Source: Desulfocucumis sp964643075 (GTDB lineage: Bacteria; Bacillota; Desulfotomaculia; Desulfotomaculales; Desulfocucumaceae). From it: DNA of 64,000 nucleotides. The stretch covers positions 1-64,000 of the forward strand of contig CAZXQO010000010.1 of assembly GCA_964643075.1 (NCBI GenBank). The letters run 5' to 3'. Position 1 is the first letter of the stretch. Each line of letters begins with the position of its first letter. The notes beneath the pieces are model-generated. The model had not been told where the DNA came from, searched no databases, and saw nothing but the letters and a program-made list of their open reading frames with translations. Positions 7,316-15,872 of this stretch are shown here, in pieces. Position numbers and translations under genes: made by a program.

Positions 7316-7894
7316 ATGGCTTTTCAGTATGGTGACGTTATATTAGCTCATGGAGATAACCTTTACTCCGATGCCATTCAAGGCTTCACCGGGAGTTTCT
7401 TTACCCATGCGGCTATGTGCGTAGAGGAAGGAAAAGTTATCGAGATGCTCTTTGACGGTTTTCATTATAAGGACAACAGCTACATAGGCGGCCACAGGGC
7501 TTGTATGGTAATCAGACATAAATACCTCTATTTGTCTCCACGGCCTGTAGTTCAGAATGTACTTATTAGAATGAAGAAATACGTTGCAATGCTGCAGCAA
7601 AACCCACCAAAATACGACTATTTTGAAATAGCCAGGCAAGCGGTTAAATTGCTTAAGAAAAAGGGCCAACATTTTTTAAGGGATGGTGAAGACTATTACA
7701 GCCTGAGTGAACTAATGGAGGCGGGAAGAAAGCTGATCTGCTCGGCGTTAATAGATTCGGTTTATGAAAAGGCCGGGATCGATCTGTTCCCGAACCGTGA
7801 GCCATTCAGCACCACCCCTGCGGATATAGCTGCCCTGACCGTCGGCGCCAATCCCACTTTCCTTGTGATTACCCGCTACATGCCCCGGTCTTAA
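7316..7894 (+). CDS. Permuted papain-fold (YiiX/C92-like) amidohydrolase
   Basis: 192 residues; ATG 7316 is chosen because GGGGGTT lies just upstream, whereas the ATG at 7283 has no site. 'QYGDVILAHGD...QGFTGSFFTHAAMCVEEGKVIEML' carries the His of circularly permuted NlpC/P60 proteins, and 'RKLICSALIDSVYEKAGIDLF' carries the nucleophilic Cys, the order typical of this clan. Members hydrolyse amide or thioester bonds in peptidoglycan or lipid-linked substrates; the substrate is unknown here. No signal peptide is present. Confidence 0.75.
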   Translation: MAFQYGDVILAHGDNLYSDAIQGFTGSFFTHAAMCVEEGKVIEMLFDGFHYKDNSYIGGHRACMVIRHKYLYLSPRPVVQNVLIRMKKYVAMLQQNPPKYDYFEIARQAVKLLKKKGQHFLRDGEDYYSLSELMEAGRKLICSALIDSVYEKAGIDLFPNREPFSTTPADIAALTVGANPTFLVITRYMPRS

Positions 7895-8033
7895 TTCTAG
7901 TGAACTTTTTGGTAGTTTCCCTGTGAGGGGTTAAACCCTTCGCTTTTAGCCATGCTTCCTGGTTTTTGCAGAAGGACTTGGGCTGTTGGAAAGCTTAGCC
8001 CTTTACAAATAGCATTTCATAACAAAAATACAA

Positions 8034-8588
8034 TTATTGCTTTTCTAGCTTTACTCCTTCCATATTGAGCAATCTCCGTTTCACGGGCAGTCCGCCGCCG
8101 AACCCTCCCAACGTACCGTCATGACTGATTACCCTGTGACAGGGTATGACCAGTAATATTCTATTGGAGCCCATGGCCCCGCCCACAGCCCTGGCTGCCC
8201 TGGGATTTCCTGCCAGTGCGGCAACCTCCCCGTAGCTTCTCACCTCACCCCAGGGTATATCTTTAACCACGGAAAGAGCTTTTTTTCTGAAAGGCGAGTA
8301 TAAACTTAAATCCACTGGCAGGGTAAATACAGTGGGCTCTCCAGAAAAATACCTCTCCAGCTCGGTTTTTACTTTTTCTGCAAAATCACTTTTCCACCCC
8401 GCCTCCCTAATGTTCACTGGACACCTGGAGGAAACCTCCAGTAATTCTAGCTCCAGCTTTTCGCAGGCAGGGGACAGTGTTTCTTCGGGCAAGGTCAACA
8501 CCACCAGGCCGTTGTCCGACCATGCCGCGCCGGCATACCCGGCACCGGTATTAATACATCCCTTTTCCAGTATTAAAATAACAACCAC
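8034..8588 (-). CDS. ogt: Methylated-DNA--[protein]-cysteine S-methyltransferase
   Basis: 184 residues assuming GTG 8588. The start is uncertain: the frame is open further upstream into cysK. The signature 'LLVIPCHRVISHDGTLGGFGGG' contains the methyl-accepting Cys (PCHRV), preceded by the HTH 'IPWGEVRSYGEVAALAGNPRAARAVGGAM'. The protein removes O6-alkyl groups from guanine by suicide transfer to that cysteine. It begins close to the end of cysK (about 10 bp) and is probably co-transcribed with it. Confidence 0.9.
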   Translation of the reverse strand: MVVILILEKGCINTGAGYAGAAWSDNGLVVLTLPEETLSPACEKLELELLEVSSRCPVNIREAGWKSDFAEKVKTELERYFSGEPTVFTLPVDLSLYSPFRKKALSVVKDIPWGEVRSYGEVAALAGNPRAARAVGGAMGSNRILLVIPCHRVISHDGTLGGFGGGLPVKRRLLNMEGVKLEKQ

Positions 8589-8598
8589 CTTCTTATTG

Positions 8599-9522
8599 TT
8601 ACACGCTGAATAATTCCGTGGAAAGGTATCTTTCCCCGCTGTCGGGCAAAAGCACGACAATCATTTTTCCGCTGTTTTCATCCTTGCGGGCTAACTGCAG
8701 AGCGGCGAAGGCCGCCGCTCCAGAAGAAATGCCTACCAGCAGTCCCTCTTCCCGGGCCAATCTGCGGGCGGCATCCATGGCATCAGCGCCGTCCACTTTT
8801 ATCACTTCATTGAGCAGCTCTCTTTTTAAAATAGTGGGTACAAAACCGGCTCCTATACCCTGGATGGGATGCGGGTGGGGTTCCCCGCCGGACAGCACCG
8901 GTGAGGCGGCCGGCTCTACAGCCACTATTTTCACTTCCGGTTTGTTCTTCTTTAAAAACTCCCCCACACCGGTTACTGTCCCTCCGGTCCCCACCCCGGC
9001 TACAAAAATATCGACCTTTCCGCCAGTATCCCTCCATATTTCCGGACCCGTGGTAAGGTAATGCATCTCCGGATTGGCAGGATTGACAAACTGCCCGGGC
9101 ATGAAAGCCCCGGGGTATTCCCCGGCCAGTTCTTCGGCTTTCTGAATAGCCCCTTTCATCCCGTCAGACCCCGGGGTCAGTACAACCTCGGCTCCGTATG
9201 CCTTAAGCAATGTTCTTCTCTCCACGCTCATAGTTTCGGGCATGGTAAGTATAATCCGGTAGCCCCTGGCAGCGCATACCATGGCCAGGCCAATACCTGT
9301 GTTGCCGCTGGTAGGCTCAATAACAACCGTGTCTTTGTTTACCAGTCCCTGCTCTTCAGCCCCGAGTATCAGGTTGAAAGCAATCCTGTCTTTGACGCTG
9401 CCGCCCGGATTAAAGTATTCCAGTTTGGCCACCACAGTAGCGGCGCTTCTAACGGCAAAATTATTCAGCCTGAGCAAGGGGGTCATCCCTATTAAATCGG
9501 TTATGGTATCAGCTATTTTCAA
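8599..9522 (-). CDS. cysK: Cysteine synthase (O-acetylserine sulfhydrylase)
   Basis: 307 residues from TTG 9522, preceded by AGAGGTT. The PLP lysine is in 'FNPGGSVKDRIAF' and the phosphate loop in 'EPTSGNTGIGLA', followed by 'GTGGTVTGVGEFL' and 'VGISSGAAAFAAL', all characteristic of CysK/CysM. It converts O-acetylserine and sulfide to cysteine in the cytoplasm. The length matches the family. Confidence 0.95.
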   Translation of the reverse strand: MKIADTITDLIGMTPLLRLNNFAVRSAATVVAKLEYFNPGGSVKDRIAFNLILGAEEQGLVNKDTVVIEPTSGNTGIGLAMVCAARGYRIILTMPETMSVERRTLLKAYGAEVVLTPGSDGMKGAIQKAEELAGEYPGAFMPGQFVNPANPEMHYLTTGPEIWRDTGGKVDIFVAGVGTGGTVTGVGEFLKKNKPEVKIVAVEPAASPVLSGGEPHPHPIQGIGAGFVPTILKRELLNEVIKVDGADAMDAARRLAREEGLLVGISSGAAAFAALQLARKDENSGKMIVVLLPDSGERYLSTELFSV

Positions 9523-9607
9523 TGTTTCAACCTCTTTCCTTGAAAAGTATGCAAATGCTAAGACATCCTGTCCAGTTGCAACCCGATCTCAGTATTCCAC
9601 TTAAGTT

Positions 9608-9672
9608 GGGGACATCCCTTCGTGAATTTGTTAAGAAGTAAGGAATTTAGACAACCAAGAAGGTGTGTCCCC
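9608..9672. repeat. Dispersed palindromic repeat, family A copy
   Basis: A 65-bp element with inverted ends GGGGACAT and GTGTCCCC. Its reverse complement aligns with the tandem units at 63051-63269, sharing GGGGACACACCTTCTTGG at one end and AACAAATTCACGAAGG followed by TGTCCCC at the other. It lies in the cysK-chrA divergent gap (9523-9782), which otherwise holds only promoters. Confidence 0.75.
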
Positions 9673-9782
9673 TGACCTTAAAAGAGAGTCAAGAGAGCAC
9701 TCATAATATACATTTTACTTGATGCTAAACAGAAAAAATTTTATACTATCAAAGACGTAATTTAAATAGAAGGTGTTGCACT

Positions 9783-10400
9783 GTGGCATACCAAAACGGT
9801 GCCGGGGATAAAAAAACACCCCGACCAAAAAAATTTTCGGCAGTTGCCGCCGCTGCGGCTATAATCCCTGTATCCCTTGCACTCTGGCAGCTTTTCCTGG
9901 CCTTTGGAAGAGCCAATATTTTTGGTTTCGGCGGAGGTCCCAGCGTTATTCCGCTAATCCAGCAGGAAGTGGTGGATAATTTTAAATGGCTGAGCACTGA
10001 GGAATTCACCGATGCCCTGGCCATGGGCAATGCCCTGCCCGGACCAATCGCCACCAAAATGGCCGCCTACGTGGGCTATAAAATAGCCGGTCTCGGGGGG
10101 GCGCTGGCGGCCCTGATAGGTACGGTGGTACCAACAGCCGTTGCCATGCTGGCGCTGGCGGGATTATATTTTAAATACAAGGACACTCCTCAGATGACAG
10201 GGATGCTCAAAGCCGTCCGGCCAGTAGTTGTTGTTTTGCTGATACAAACGTCATGGGAAATGGGACTGAAATCTTTTCCCATCCCGGTAACCTGGGTAAT
10301 TGCACTGCTTGCCCTAGTATTGCTTTTTTACTTTAAAATACATCCCATCATTTTGATCGTATCCTCCATGCTTTTCGGCCTGTTTTTCCTGACCCGCTGA
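9783..10400 (+). CDS. Chromate transporter family protein, single-domain (half-size)
   Basis: 205 residues from GTG 9783 (AAGGTG site). After a basic N-terminus the CHR domain shows 'FGRANIFGFGGGPSVIPLIQQEVVD' and 'LAMGNALPGPIATKMAAYVGYK', the conserved FGG and NALPGP motifs, with about five or six membrane helices. Full-length ChrA has two such domains. Single-domain members usually occur as adjacent pairs, yet no partner gene is present here. It may export chromate or another oxyanion. Confidence 0.88.
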   Translation: MAYQNGAGDKKTPRPKKFSAVAAAAAIIPVSLALWQLFLAFGRANIFGFGGGPSVIPLIQQEVVDNFKWLSTEEFTDALAMGNALPGPIATKMAAYVGYKIAGLGGALAALIGTVVPTAVAMLALAGLYFKYKDTPQMTGMLKAVRPVVVVLLIQTSWEMGLKSFPIPVTWVIALLALVLLFYFKIHPIILIVSSMLFGLFFLTR

Positions 10401-10462
10401 CTACCGGTTCCCACAGCAACCGATGGCAAATAAGAAAAGATGCTTAATTTGAAATCACAAGT

Positions 10463-10867
10463 TTAACACGGGTCATCAATATCAATAACACAATCCTCTT
10501 CAGGCAGGAGAGGTGCTAGAATCAGCGTTGCAAACATAAATCTATGACAATGATCATCATCGATGGTAGTGCTTCCTTCAGCAAAGTGCACATGCTTTTG
10601 CTGTGGTTCAGGGTCTTCCGGGTTAACAACAATTGGCAGACCGGTCCTCACGCCAACTTCATGATGGTGGTCAAAGAAATCTGTATTAACTAATATTTCG
10701 TGTACATGGCCACCGGGAACAGGTATAACCTGGCTGGTTACCCCCGCAAACCGGTGGTTATGCCTTTCATCACATTCCTCTGCCAATTTTGTACTTCCTA
10801 GAAACTCATGATTATGGGTCTGTGTAGTTTGGAAAATGGCTGGGTCAACCGGCATAGTAGTGGTCAT
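10463..10867 (-). CDS. YmaF-family histidine-rich protein
   Basis: 134 residues from ATG 10867 (AGGAGG site). Repeated His motifs ('THNHEF', 'ERHNHRFAG', 'PGGHVHEI', 'FFDHHHEVG', 'KHVHF', 'DDHCHRF') at regular spacing match the YmaF family of Bacillus and clostridia, whose function is unknown; the histidines suggest metal binding. There is no signal peptide. It is monocistronic. Confidence 0.75.
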   Translation of the reverse strand: MTTTMPVDPAIFQTTQTHNHEFLGSTKLAEECDERHNHRFAGVTSQVIPVPGGHVHEILVNTDFFDHHHEVGVRTGLPIVVNPEDPEPQQKHVHFAEGSTTIDDDHCHRFMFATLILAPLLPEEDCVIDIDDPC

Positions 10868-10979
10868 AAAATTTTCCTCCTATTGTTTAATATTACATTT
10901 TATGCATAATGACGATTAATTGCCACGTTATGCCATTGATTAGTCATTTGCATGAACATATTTAACAGCACTAACGGAG

Positions 10980-11008
10980 AAAGGCCCCTGCCAGTAGCAG
11001 GGGCCTTT
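10980..11008 (-). terminator. groESL terminator
   Basis: Perfect 12-bp stem AAAGGCCCCTGC (10980-10991) with GCAGGGGCCTTT (10997-11008) and loop CAGTA. It lies 22 bp past the groEL stop and can also serve as a boundary for the ymaF-like gene. Confidence 0.9.
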
Positions 11009-11029
11009 CTATTAGGAGGATTTCCGTAA

Positions 11030-12682
11030 TTACATCATGCCGCCCATGCCGCCCATGCCACCCATGCCACCCATGCCACCCATGCCTGCCATAGGATCTT
11101 TATCCTTTTCAGGCTTATCGGCGACCAGAGTTTCGGTGGTAAGAATCATGGCCGCGATACTGGCTGCATTCTGCAATGCAGAACGGGTCACTTTGGCCGG
11201 GTCAACGATACCAGCGTTAATCATGTTGGAATATTCCCCTGTCAGGGCGTTAAAGCCCACCCCGGACTCGGCGTTGCGAACTTTTTCCACCACCACGGAG
11301 CCTTCCATGCCAGCATTGTTAGAAATCTGACGCAGGGGCTCTTCCAATGCCCGGCGAACAATCTCTACACCGGTCTTTTCGTCCGGGCTGTCAGCCTTGA
11401 CATCGTTCAGAGAGCTGACGGCCTGCACATAAGCCACACCACCACCGGAAACGATACCTTCTTCCACGGCGGCCCTGGTGGCGTTCAGCGCATCCTCGAT
11501 GCGGAGCTTCTTCTCTTTTAACTCGGTTTCGGTGGCTGCACCAACCTGAATCACAGCTACACCGCCGGCCAGCTTGGCCAGACGTTCCTGCAGCTTTTCC
11601 CGGTCAAAATCGGAAGTAGTTTCTTCAATTTGCTTTTTAATCTGGCTAACCCGACCGGTAATTTTGTCCTGGGCGCCAGCGCCGCCCACGATGATGGTTT
11701 CTTCTTTCTTTATACGTATTTTGGAAGCTGTTCCCAGCATATCCAGAGTAGCTTTGTCCAGTTTGAGTCCCAGTTCTTCAGTTACCACAGTACCGCCGGT
11801 AAGAATGGCAATATCCTCCATCATAGCTTTGCGGCGATCACCGAAGCCGGGGGCTTTAACCGCCACGCACTGGAAGGTGCCGCGCAGTTTATTCAGCACC
11901 AGGGTGGCCAGGGCTTCCCCTTCAACATCCTCGGCAATAATCAGCAGAGGCTTGCCGGACTGCACAACCTTCTCCAGCACAGGAAGCAGGTCAGCCACGG
12001 CAGACACTTTCTTGTCAGTGATAAGAATAAATGGATCGCTGAGATTGGCCTCCATTTTGTCGGTGTCGGTAATCATGTACGGGGAAATGTAGCCCCGGTC
12101 AAAGTTCATGCCTTCCACTACTTCCAGGGTGGTTCCGATACCCTTGGATTCCTCTACAGTGATTACACCGTCTTTGCCCACTTTTTCCATGGCATCAGCG
12201 ATAAGGTCGCCAATGGAAGCATCGTTGGCAGAAATAGAAGCTACCTGGGATATGGCGGCTTTGCTCTCCACATTCTTGGCCGCGCCTTTAATGGCGTCCA
12301 CTGCCTTCTCCACTGCTTTTTCAATACCCTTTTTGATAATCATGGGGTTGGCGCCGGCAGCCACGTTTTTCAGGCCTTCCCGCACAATGGCCTGGGCCAG
12401 TACGGTGGCTGTGGTGGTACCATCTCCGGCCACGTCGTTGGTTTTGGTGGCCACTTCTTTGACCAGTTGGGCGCCCATGTTTTCAAATGGGTCGGTCAGT
12501 TCAATTTCCCTGGCGATGGTCACACCATCATTAGTAATCATCGGTGAACCGAATTTTTTCTCCAGCACAACATTGCGGCCTTTGGGGCCAAGAGTTACTT
12601 TAACAGCTTCAGCCAGGGCGTTTACGCCTCTTTCCAGGGCGCGCCGGGCATCTTCGCGAAAAATAATTTCTTTACCAGCCAA
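11030..12682 (-). CDS. groEL: Chaperonin GroEL (60 kDa)
   Basis: 550 residues from ATG 12682 (AGGAGG). The sequence carries 'TLGPKGRNVVLEKKFG', the ATP-binding 'AGDGTTTATVLAQAI' and the flexible C-terminal GGM repeats ('GGMGGMGG...'). It folds substrate proteins in the double-ring cage with GroES. It follows groES by 43 bp in one operon under CIRCE. A long plus-strand frame across it is an antisense shadow. Confidence 0.98.
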   Translation of the reverse strand: MAGKEIIFREDARRALERGVNALAEAVKVTLGPKGRNVVLEKKFGSPMITNDGVTIAREIELTDPFENMGAQLVKEVATKTNDVAGDGTTTATVLAQAIVREGLKNVAAGANPMIIKKGIEKAVEKAVDAIKGAAKNVESKAAISQVASISANDASIGDLIADAMEKVGKDGVITVEESKGIGTTLEVVEGMNFDRGYISPYMITDTDKMEANLSDPFILITDKKVSAVADLLPVLEKVVQSGKPLLIIAEDVEGEALATLVLNKLRGTFQCVAVKAPGFGDRRKAMMEDIAILTGGTVVTEELGLKLDKATLDMLGTASKIRIKKEETIIVGGAGAQDKITGRVSQIKKQIEETTSDFDREKLQERLAKLAGGVAVIQVGAATETELKEKKLRIEDALNATRAAVEEGIVSGGGVAYVQAVSSLNDVKADSPDEKTGVEIVRRALEEPLRQISNNAGMEGSVVVEKVRNAESGVGFNALTGEYSNMINAGIVDPAKVTRSALQNAASIAAMILTTETLVADKPEKDKDPMAGMGGMGGMGGMGGMGGMM

Positions 12683-12725
12683 TTTTATTTACCTCCTTGT
12701 ATGTAGGTTTTATCCAGAATATTCT

Positions 12726-13010
12726 TTACTCAATTACGCCCAGGACGTCGGCTTCACGCAGAATAAGATATTCCACCTCGTTAATTTTAACTTCGTTGCC
12801 GGCATACTTGGAAAAAAGCACTTTGTCGCCAACTTTCAAATCAATGGCAACCTTGGAGCCGTTGTCCAGCAAACGACCGGATCCTACGGCCACAACTTCG
12901 CCTTCCTGGGGCTTTTCTTTGGCGGTGTCCGGCAATACGATACCGCTTTTGGTAACTTCTTCACTGGGCAGAGGCTTAACAACTACCCGCTCGCCTAATG
13001 GTCTGATCAC
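12726..13010 (-). CDS. groES: Co-chaperonin GroES (10 kDa)
   Basis: 94 residues from ATG 13010 (AAGGAGGG). 'IRPLGERVVVKPLPSEE' and the mobile loop 'TKSGIVLPDTAKEKP' are diagnostic; 'GDKVLFSKYAGNEVK' closes the barrel. It caps the GroEL ring. First gene of the groESL operon. Confidence 0.97.
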   Translation of the reverse strand: MIRPLGERVVVKPLPSEEVTKSGIVLPDTAKEKPQEGEVVAVGSGRLLDNGSKVAIDLKVGDKVLFSKYAGNEVKINEVEYLILREADVLGVIE

Positions 13011-13055
13011 AAGGAACCCTCCTTTAAGTATTTATTATTATTATTAACTTTCTTG

Positions 13056-13082
13056 TTAGCACTCATTCATGTCGAGTGCTAA
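13056..13082. promoter_or_regulatory. CIRCE operator (HrcA site)
   Basis: A perfect consensus: TTAGCACTC (13056-13064), nine bases, GAGTGCTAA (13074-13082). It sits between the promoter and groES, where HrcA represses until heat stress. hrcA itself is not in the window. Confidence 0.97.
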
Positions 13083-13094
13083 TACTCAAATAAT

Positions 13095-13123
13095 ATAATA
13101 TAGAACGGCAAAATCAAAAGCAA
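13095..13123 (-). promoter_or_regulatory. Sigma-A promoter of groESL
   Basis: On the minus strand TTGCTT (13118-13123) and TATTAT (13095-13100) are separated by 17 bp, placing the start of transcription just upstream of or within CIRCE. The rest of the gap to mog (13124-13311) shows nothing I can name. Confidence 0.75.
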
Positions 13124-13311
13124 ACATCTACACATGAAAAAATAACCCGTTTTGGACCGTTTTCATAAATGAGGAATGTTTATCTTTTAATTTCTCCTTC
13201 TATATCATGCTGGCATCATTCTACAATATTCATATTCTAACAATATTTTCTCCCGGGGAAAAATTTTTATACCATTTTTTTCTGAAACCGAACGGAAAAT
13301 CGTCCGGATTG

Positions 13312-13803
13312 TTATATGTTTCCGCATTCCCCTCCCCTGCCCGTCAATATTTCCAGGGCATGAGGCAGGACGGGCATGATTACCTCCAGGCATTCACGTA
13401 CCGCCTTAGGGCTGCCTGGCATGTTAATAATCAATGTTTTGTGCCTGATGCCGGCTACAGCCCGGCTGAGCATGGCCCTGGAAGTCTTTTTCAAACTTTC
13501 CAGCCTCATGGCCTCAGGTATGCCCGGCACCGTCCTCTCCACCACGTCCAGGGTGGCCTCCGGGGTGTTATCCCGGGGGGAGAAACCCGTTCCCCCAGTG
13601 GTCAGCACCAGTTCCACCCCACCGTGGTCGGCCAGATCAATCAATGTTTGGCTGATGGTATCCAGGTCATCCGGAATAATTTTATATGCCACCACATCAA
13701 AATTAATTCCAGCCAGCATATCTTTAATCACACCGGCGCTCTGGTCAATTCTCTCGCCCCTGGCGCCTTTGTCGCTGGCAGTAACCACTGCAACCCTGTA
13801 CAT
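13312..13803 (-). CDS. mog: Molybdenum cofactor biosynthesis protein Mog/MoaB
   Basis: 163 residues from ATG 13803 (AAGGAGGAAG). 'LVLTTGGTGFSPRDNTPEAT' is the molybdopterin-binding MoCF motif, followed by 'IINMPGSPKAVRE'. The family adenylates molybdopterin before metal insertion by MoeA. It is the last gene of the leftward Moco cluster and probably matures the cofactor of the formate dehydrogenase encoded 12 kb away. Confidence 0.92.
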   Translation of the reverse strand: MYRVAVVTASDKGARGERIDQSAGVIKDMLAGINFDVVAYKIIPDDLDTISQTLIDLADHGGVELVLTTGGTGFSPRDNTPEATLDVVERTVPGIPEAMRLESLKKTSRAMLSRAVAGIRHKTLIINMPGSPKAVRECLEVIMPVLPHALEILTGRGGECGNI

Positions 13804-13826
13804 CAGTCTTCCTCCTTCTAAGGCAT

Positions 13827-13870
13827 GGGGACATTCCTTCGCAGGCTGGATAAATTGCAGGTGTGTCCCC
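13827..13870. repeat. Dispersed palindromic repeat, family A short copy
   Basis: 44 bp bounded by GGGGACATTCCTTCG and AGGTGTGTCCCC. The reverse complement keeps both termini of the 77-bp tandem unit at 63 kb (GGGGACACACCT and CGAAGGAATGTCCCC) but has a shortened middle. It fills the 77-bp gap between mog and the moeA fusion. Confidence 0.65.
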
Positions 13871-13880
13871 TTTCATCTAA

Positions 13881-15803
13881 TCAGCTTTCCCACATTATTT
13901 TGCCGCAATCCCGGAGATCGTAACCGCCCAGGGAAAGCACCTCTTCCCGGAATTCCGGCATTTTCAGCACCTCCAGCAGTCTGGTGACATATGGCGTATC
14001 CCAGTACTCCCCGGGAATACAAAGGTCGTAGCGCTCCTCCACCACACTAACGAAATCCAGCCCCAGAGCCTTCGCCGCGGCCCGGATGCCCATGCCTGCG
14101 TCCGCTGAACCGCTGGCCACCGCCGCAGCCACCGCCATGTGGGTATACTCCTCCCGCTGATAGCCATTAATAATTGTAGGGTCGATACCCGCTTCTTTTA
14201 ATTTGAAGTCCAGCAGTATTCTGGTGCCGGCCCCCCGCTGGCGGTTGATATAGCTCATATCCGGCCTGGCTAAATCCCCCACGCCGGTTATACCTTTGGG
14301 ATTTCCTTCGGCCACAATTAAGCCCTGCTCCCGGTAAACCAGGTTTAAAAGCACTATCCCCCGGCCGGATAACAATCTTTTTATGTAGGATACGTTGTAA
14401 TCCCCCGTCTCCTGGTCCAGCAGGTGGGTGCCGGCGCAGTGGGCCTCTCCCCGCTTAAGGGCTGACAGACCGCCCAGGCTACCCACATGGGCAGAGGAGA
14501 GGCTGGCCTCCGGATGTATTTTGCGCAAATAATTGGCCAGCACGTCCAGGGCAATGTCATGACTGCCGATAACGACAGTAGTTTCCCGCACCTCTTCAAT
14601 TGATCTCATCAATTCCACCGGCGCAGTATCCCCGGCGTTATACCCTTCGGACAGTCTGGGAACCCTCAGCATCCCATCCGCCCGGATCATGGACATGATC
14701 ACTCCCGCTCCCCGGGATATGGGTGTGGCTATGATCTTTTCCCCCACCCGCCCCAACTTCACCCGGACAAATTCCTCAACCCCCATGGGCGATACAATTT
14801 TGCGGGATATAAAACAGTCCACCTTGGGTCTGACGGGCGGAACCGAGCCCAGTTTTCTGTATACTACGGGCCGCACGAACAGATCCATTCCCAGCACAGC
14901 CGAAACCGGGTAACCCGGCACGCCCACCACCGGTTTTCCGTCCACCAGTCCGAGGATTACCGGCTTGCCGGGCTTTATGGCCACACCGTGAGTATATACC
15001 TCGCCCATTTCAGCGATCAGTGCAGCGGTATAGTCCTCCCGGCCGGCGGAGGAACCGGCGTTGATCAATACAACATCCGCCCCGGACAGGGCGCTTTTCA
15101 GCCGTTCCCTGAGCAGATTGTAGTCGTCCACAGTTATATCATAGCGAATGGGCATACCTCCCCATTCCTCCACCAGCGCCCCGAATACCCTGGTGTTATA
15201 TTCAATAATATCCCCTTCCTTAAGCCCGGCGCCTGGCTGCACCAGCTCACTGCCGGTGGGCAACAGGGCTACCCTGGGCCGGGGATAAACATATATTTCC
15301 GTTACCCCGCCGGCCAGTATGCCTCCCAGGTCCACCGGGCGCAGCCTGTGGTTGCCGGGCAGGATCATTTCCGTGGCCACCACATCCTCCCCGATAACCC
15401 TGACGTGCTGCCAGGGAGAGGCGGCGGCAATTATTTCAAATTCTTCTTCGGCCACAAAATGAATATCCTCGATCATAATCACCGCATCACAGCCCGGGGG
15501 CAGGGGGTCGCCGGTATCAACCATGTGCACAAACTCACTCATGGTTAATTTTTTAGGAGAGGTTTCCGAAGCGCCAAAAGTGTCCATGGATCTGACGGCC
15601 ACCCCGTCCATGGCCGAAGCGTTATAATGGGGGGAGGAAACCCTGGCGTATACAGGCGCAGCAGTTATCCTGCCGGAGGCCTTCTCCACCTCCACCAACT
15701 CCGGCCTGCCCGGATTCAGTGCCCCGGCCCGCTGCAGCAATTCCATATAACCGGTTTGGGCCTCCTCCAGGGGCCGGTCAGATAAATATACATCCCTTTT
15801 CAC
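13881..15803 (-). CDS. MoeA fused to a periplasmic-binding-protein-like domain
   Basis: 640 residues from GTG 15803, with AAGGAGTGA upstream; a longer frame to 15842 would start inside a hairpin. Residues ~1-400 are MoeA: 'SSPHYNASAMDGVAVRS', 'INAGSSAGREDYT', 'GKPVVGVPGYPVSAV'. Residues ~420-640 are a PBP-like (PF12727-type) domain ('VVIGSHDIALDVLANYL', 'LARPDMSYINRQRGAGTRILLD', 'GSADAGMGIRAAAKAL'). MoeA inserts molybdenum or tungsten into adenylated molybdopterin; the PBP-like part may bind oxyanion or cofactor (inference). It sits downstream of a second, stand-alone MoeA. Confidence 0.92.
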   Translation of the reverse strand: MKRDVYLSDRPLEEAQTGYMELLQRAGALNPGRPELVEVEKASGRITAAPVYARVSSPHYNASAMDGVAVRSMDTFGASETSPKKLTMSEFVHMVDTGDPLPPGCDAVIMIEDIHFVAEEEFEIIAAASPWQHVRVIGEDVVATEMILPGNHRLRPVDLGGILAGGVTEIYVYPRPRVALLPTGSELVQPGAGLKEGDIIEYNTRVFGALVEEWGGMPIRYDITVDDYNLLRERLKSALSGADVVLINAGSSAGREDYTAALIAEMGEVYTHGVAIKPGKPVILGLVDGKPVVGVPGYPVSAVLGMDLFVRPVVYRKLGSVPPVRPKVDCFISRKIVSPMGVEEFVRVKLGRVGEKIIATPISRGAGVIMSMIRADGMLRVPRLSEGYNAGDTAPVELMRSIEEVRETTVVIGSHDIALDVLANYLRKIHPEASLSSAHVGSLGGLSALKRGEAHCAGTHLLDQETGDYNVSYIKRLLSGRGIVLLNLVYREQGLIVAEGNPKGITGVGDLARPDMSYINRQRGAGTRILLDFKLKEAGIDPTIINGYQREEYTHMAVAAAVASGSADAGMGIRAAAKALGLDFVSVVEERYDLCIPGEYWDTPYVTRLLEVLKMPEFREEVLSLGGYDLRDCGKIMWES

Positions 15804-15832
15804 TGAGGGGTCACTCCTTGCATGTTGAATTA

Positions 15833-15865
15833 GGGGAAGCAAGGGGACGGTTCTCGTGCTTCCCC
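15833..15865. repeat. REP-like hairpin with a GGGGACGGTTCTCG core
   Basis: Stem GGGGAAGCA (15833-15841) pairs with TGCTTCCCC (15857-15865), and the loop is largely AGGGGACGGTTCTCG. The GGGGACGG core is of the type associated with REP-associated Y1 transposases (RAYTs) in other genomes. It fills the 69-bp gap between the two moeA genes and could act as a processing or termination signal in the Moco transcript. Confidence 0.6.
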
Positions 15866-15872
15866 CGCTGTA

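Noticed and set aside
11630..12998. Two long plus-strand frames (about 300 codons each) opposite groEL/groES
   Set aside because: They are antisense shadows of the conserved chaperonin genes, with no ribosome sites and no plausible protein.
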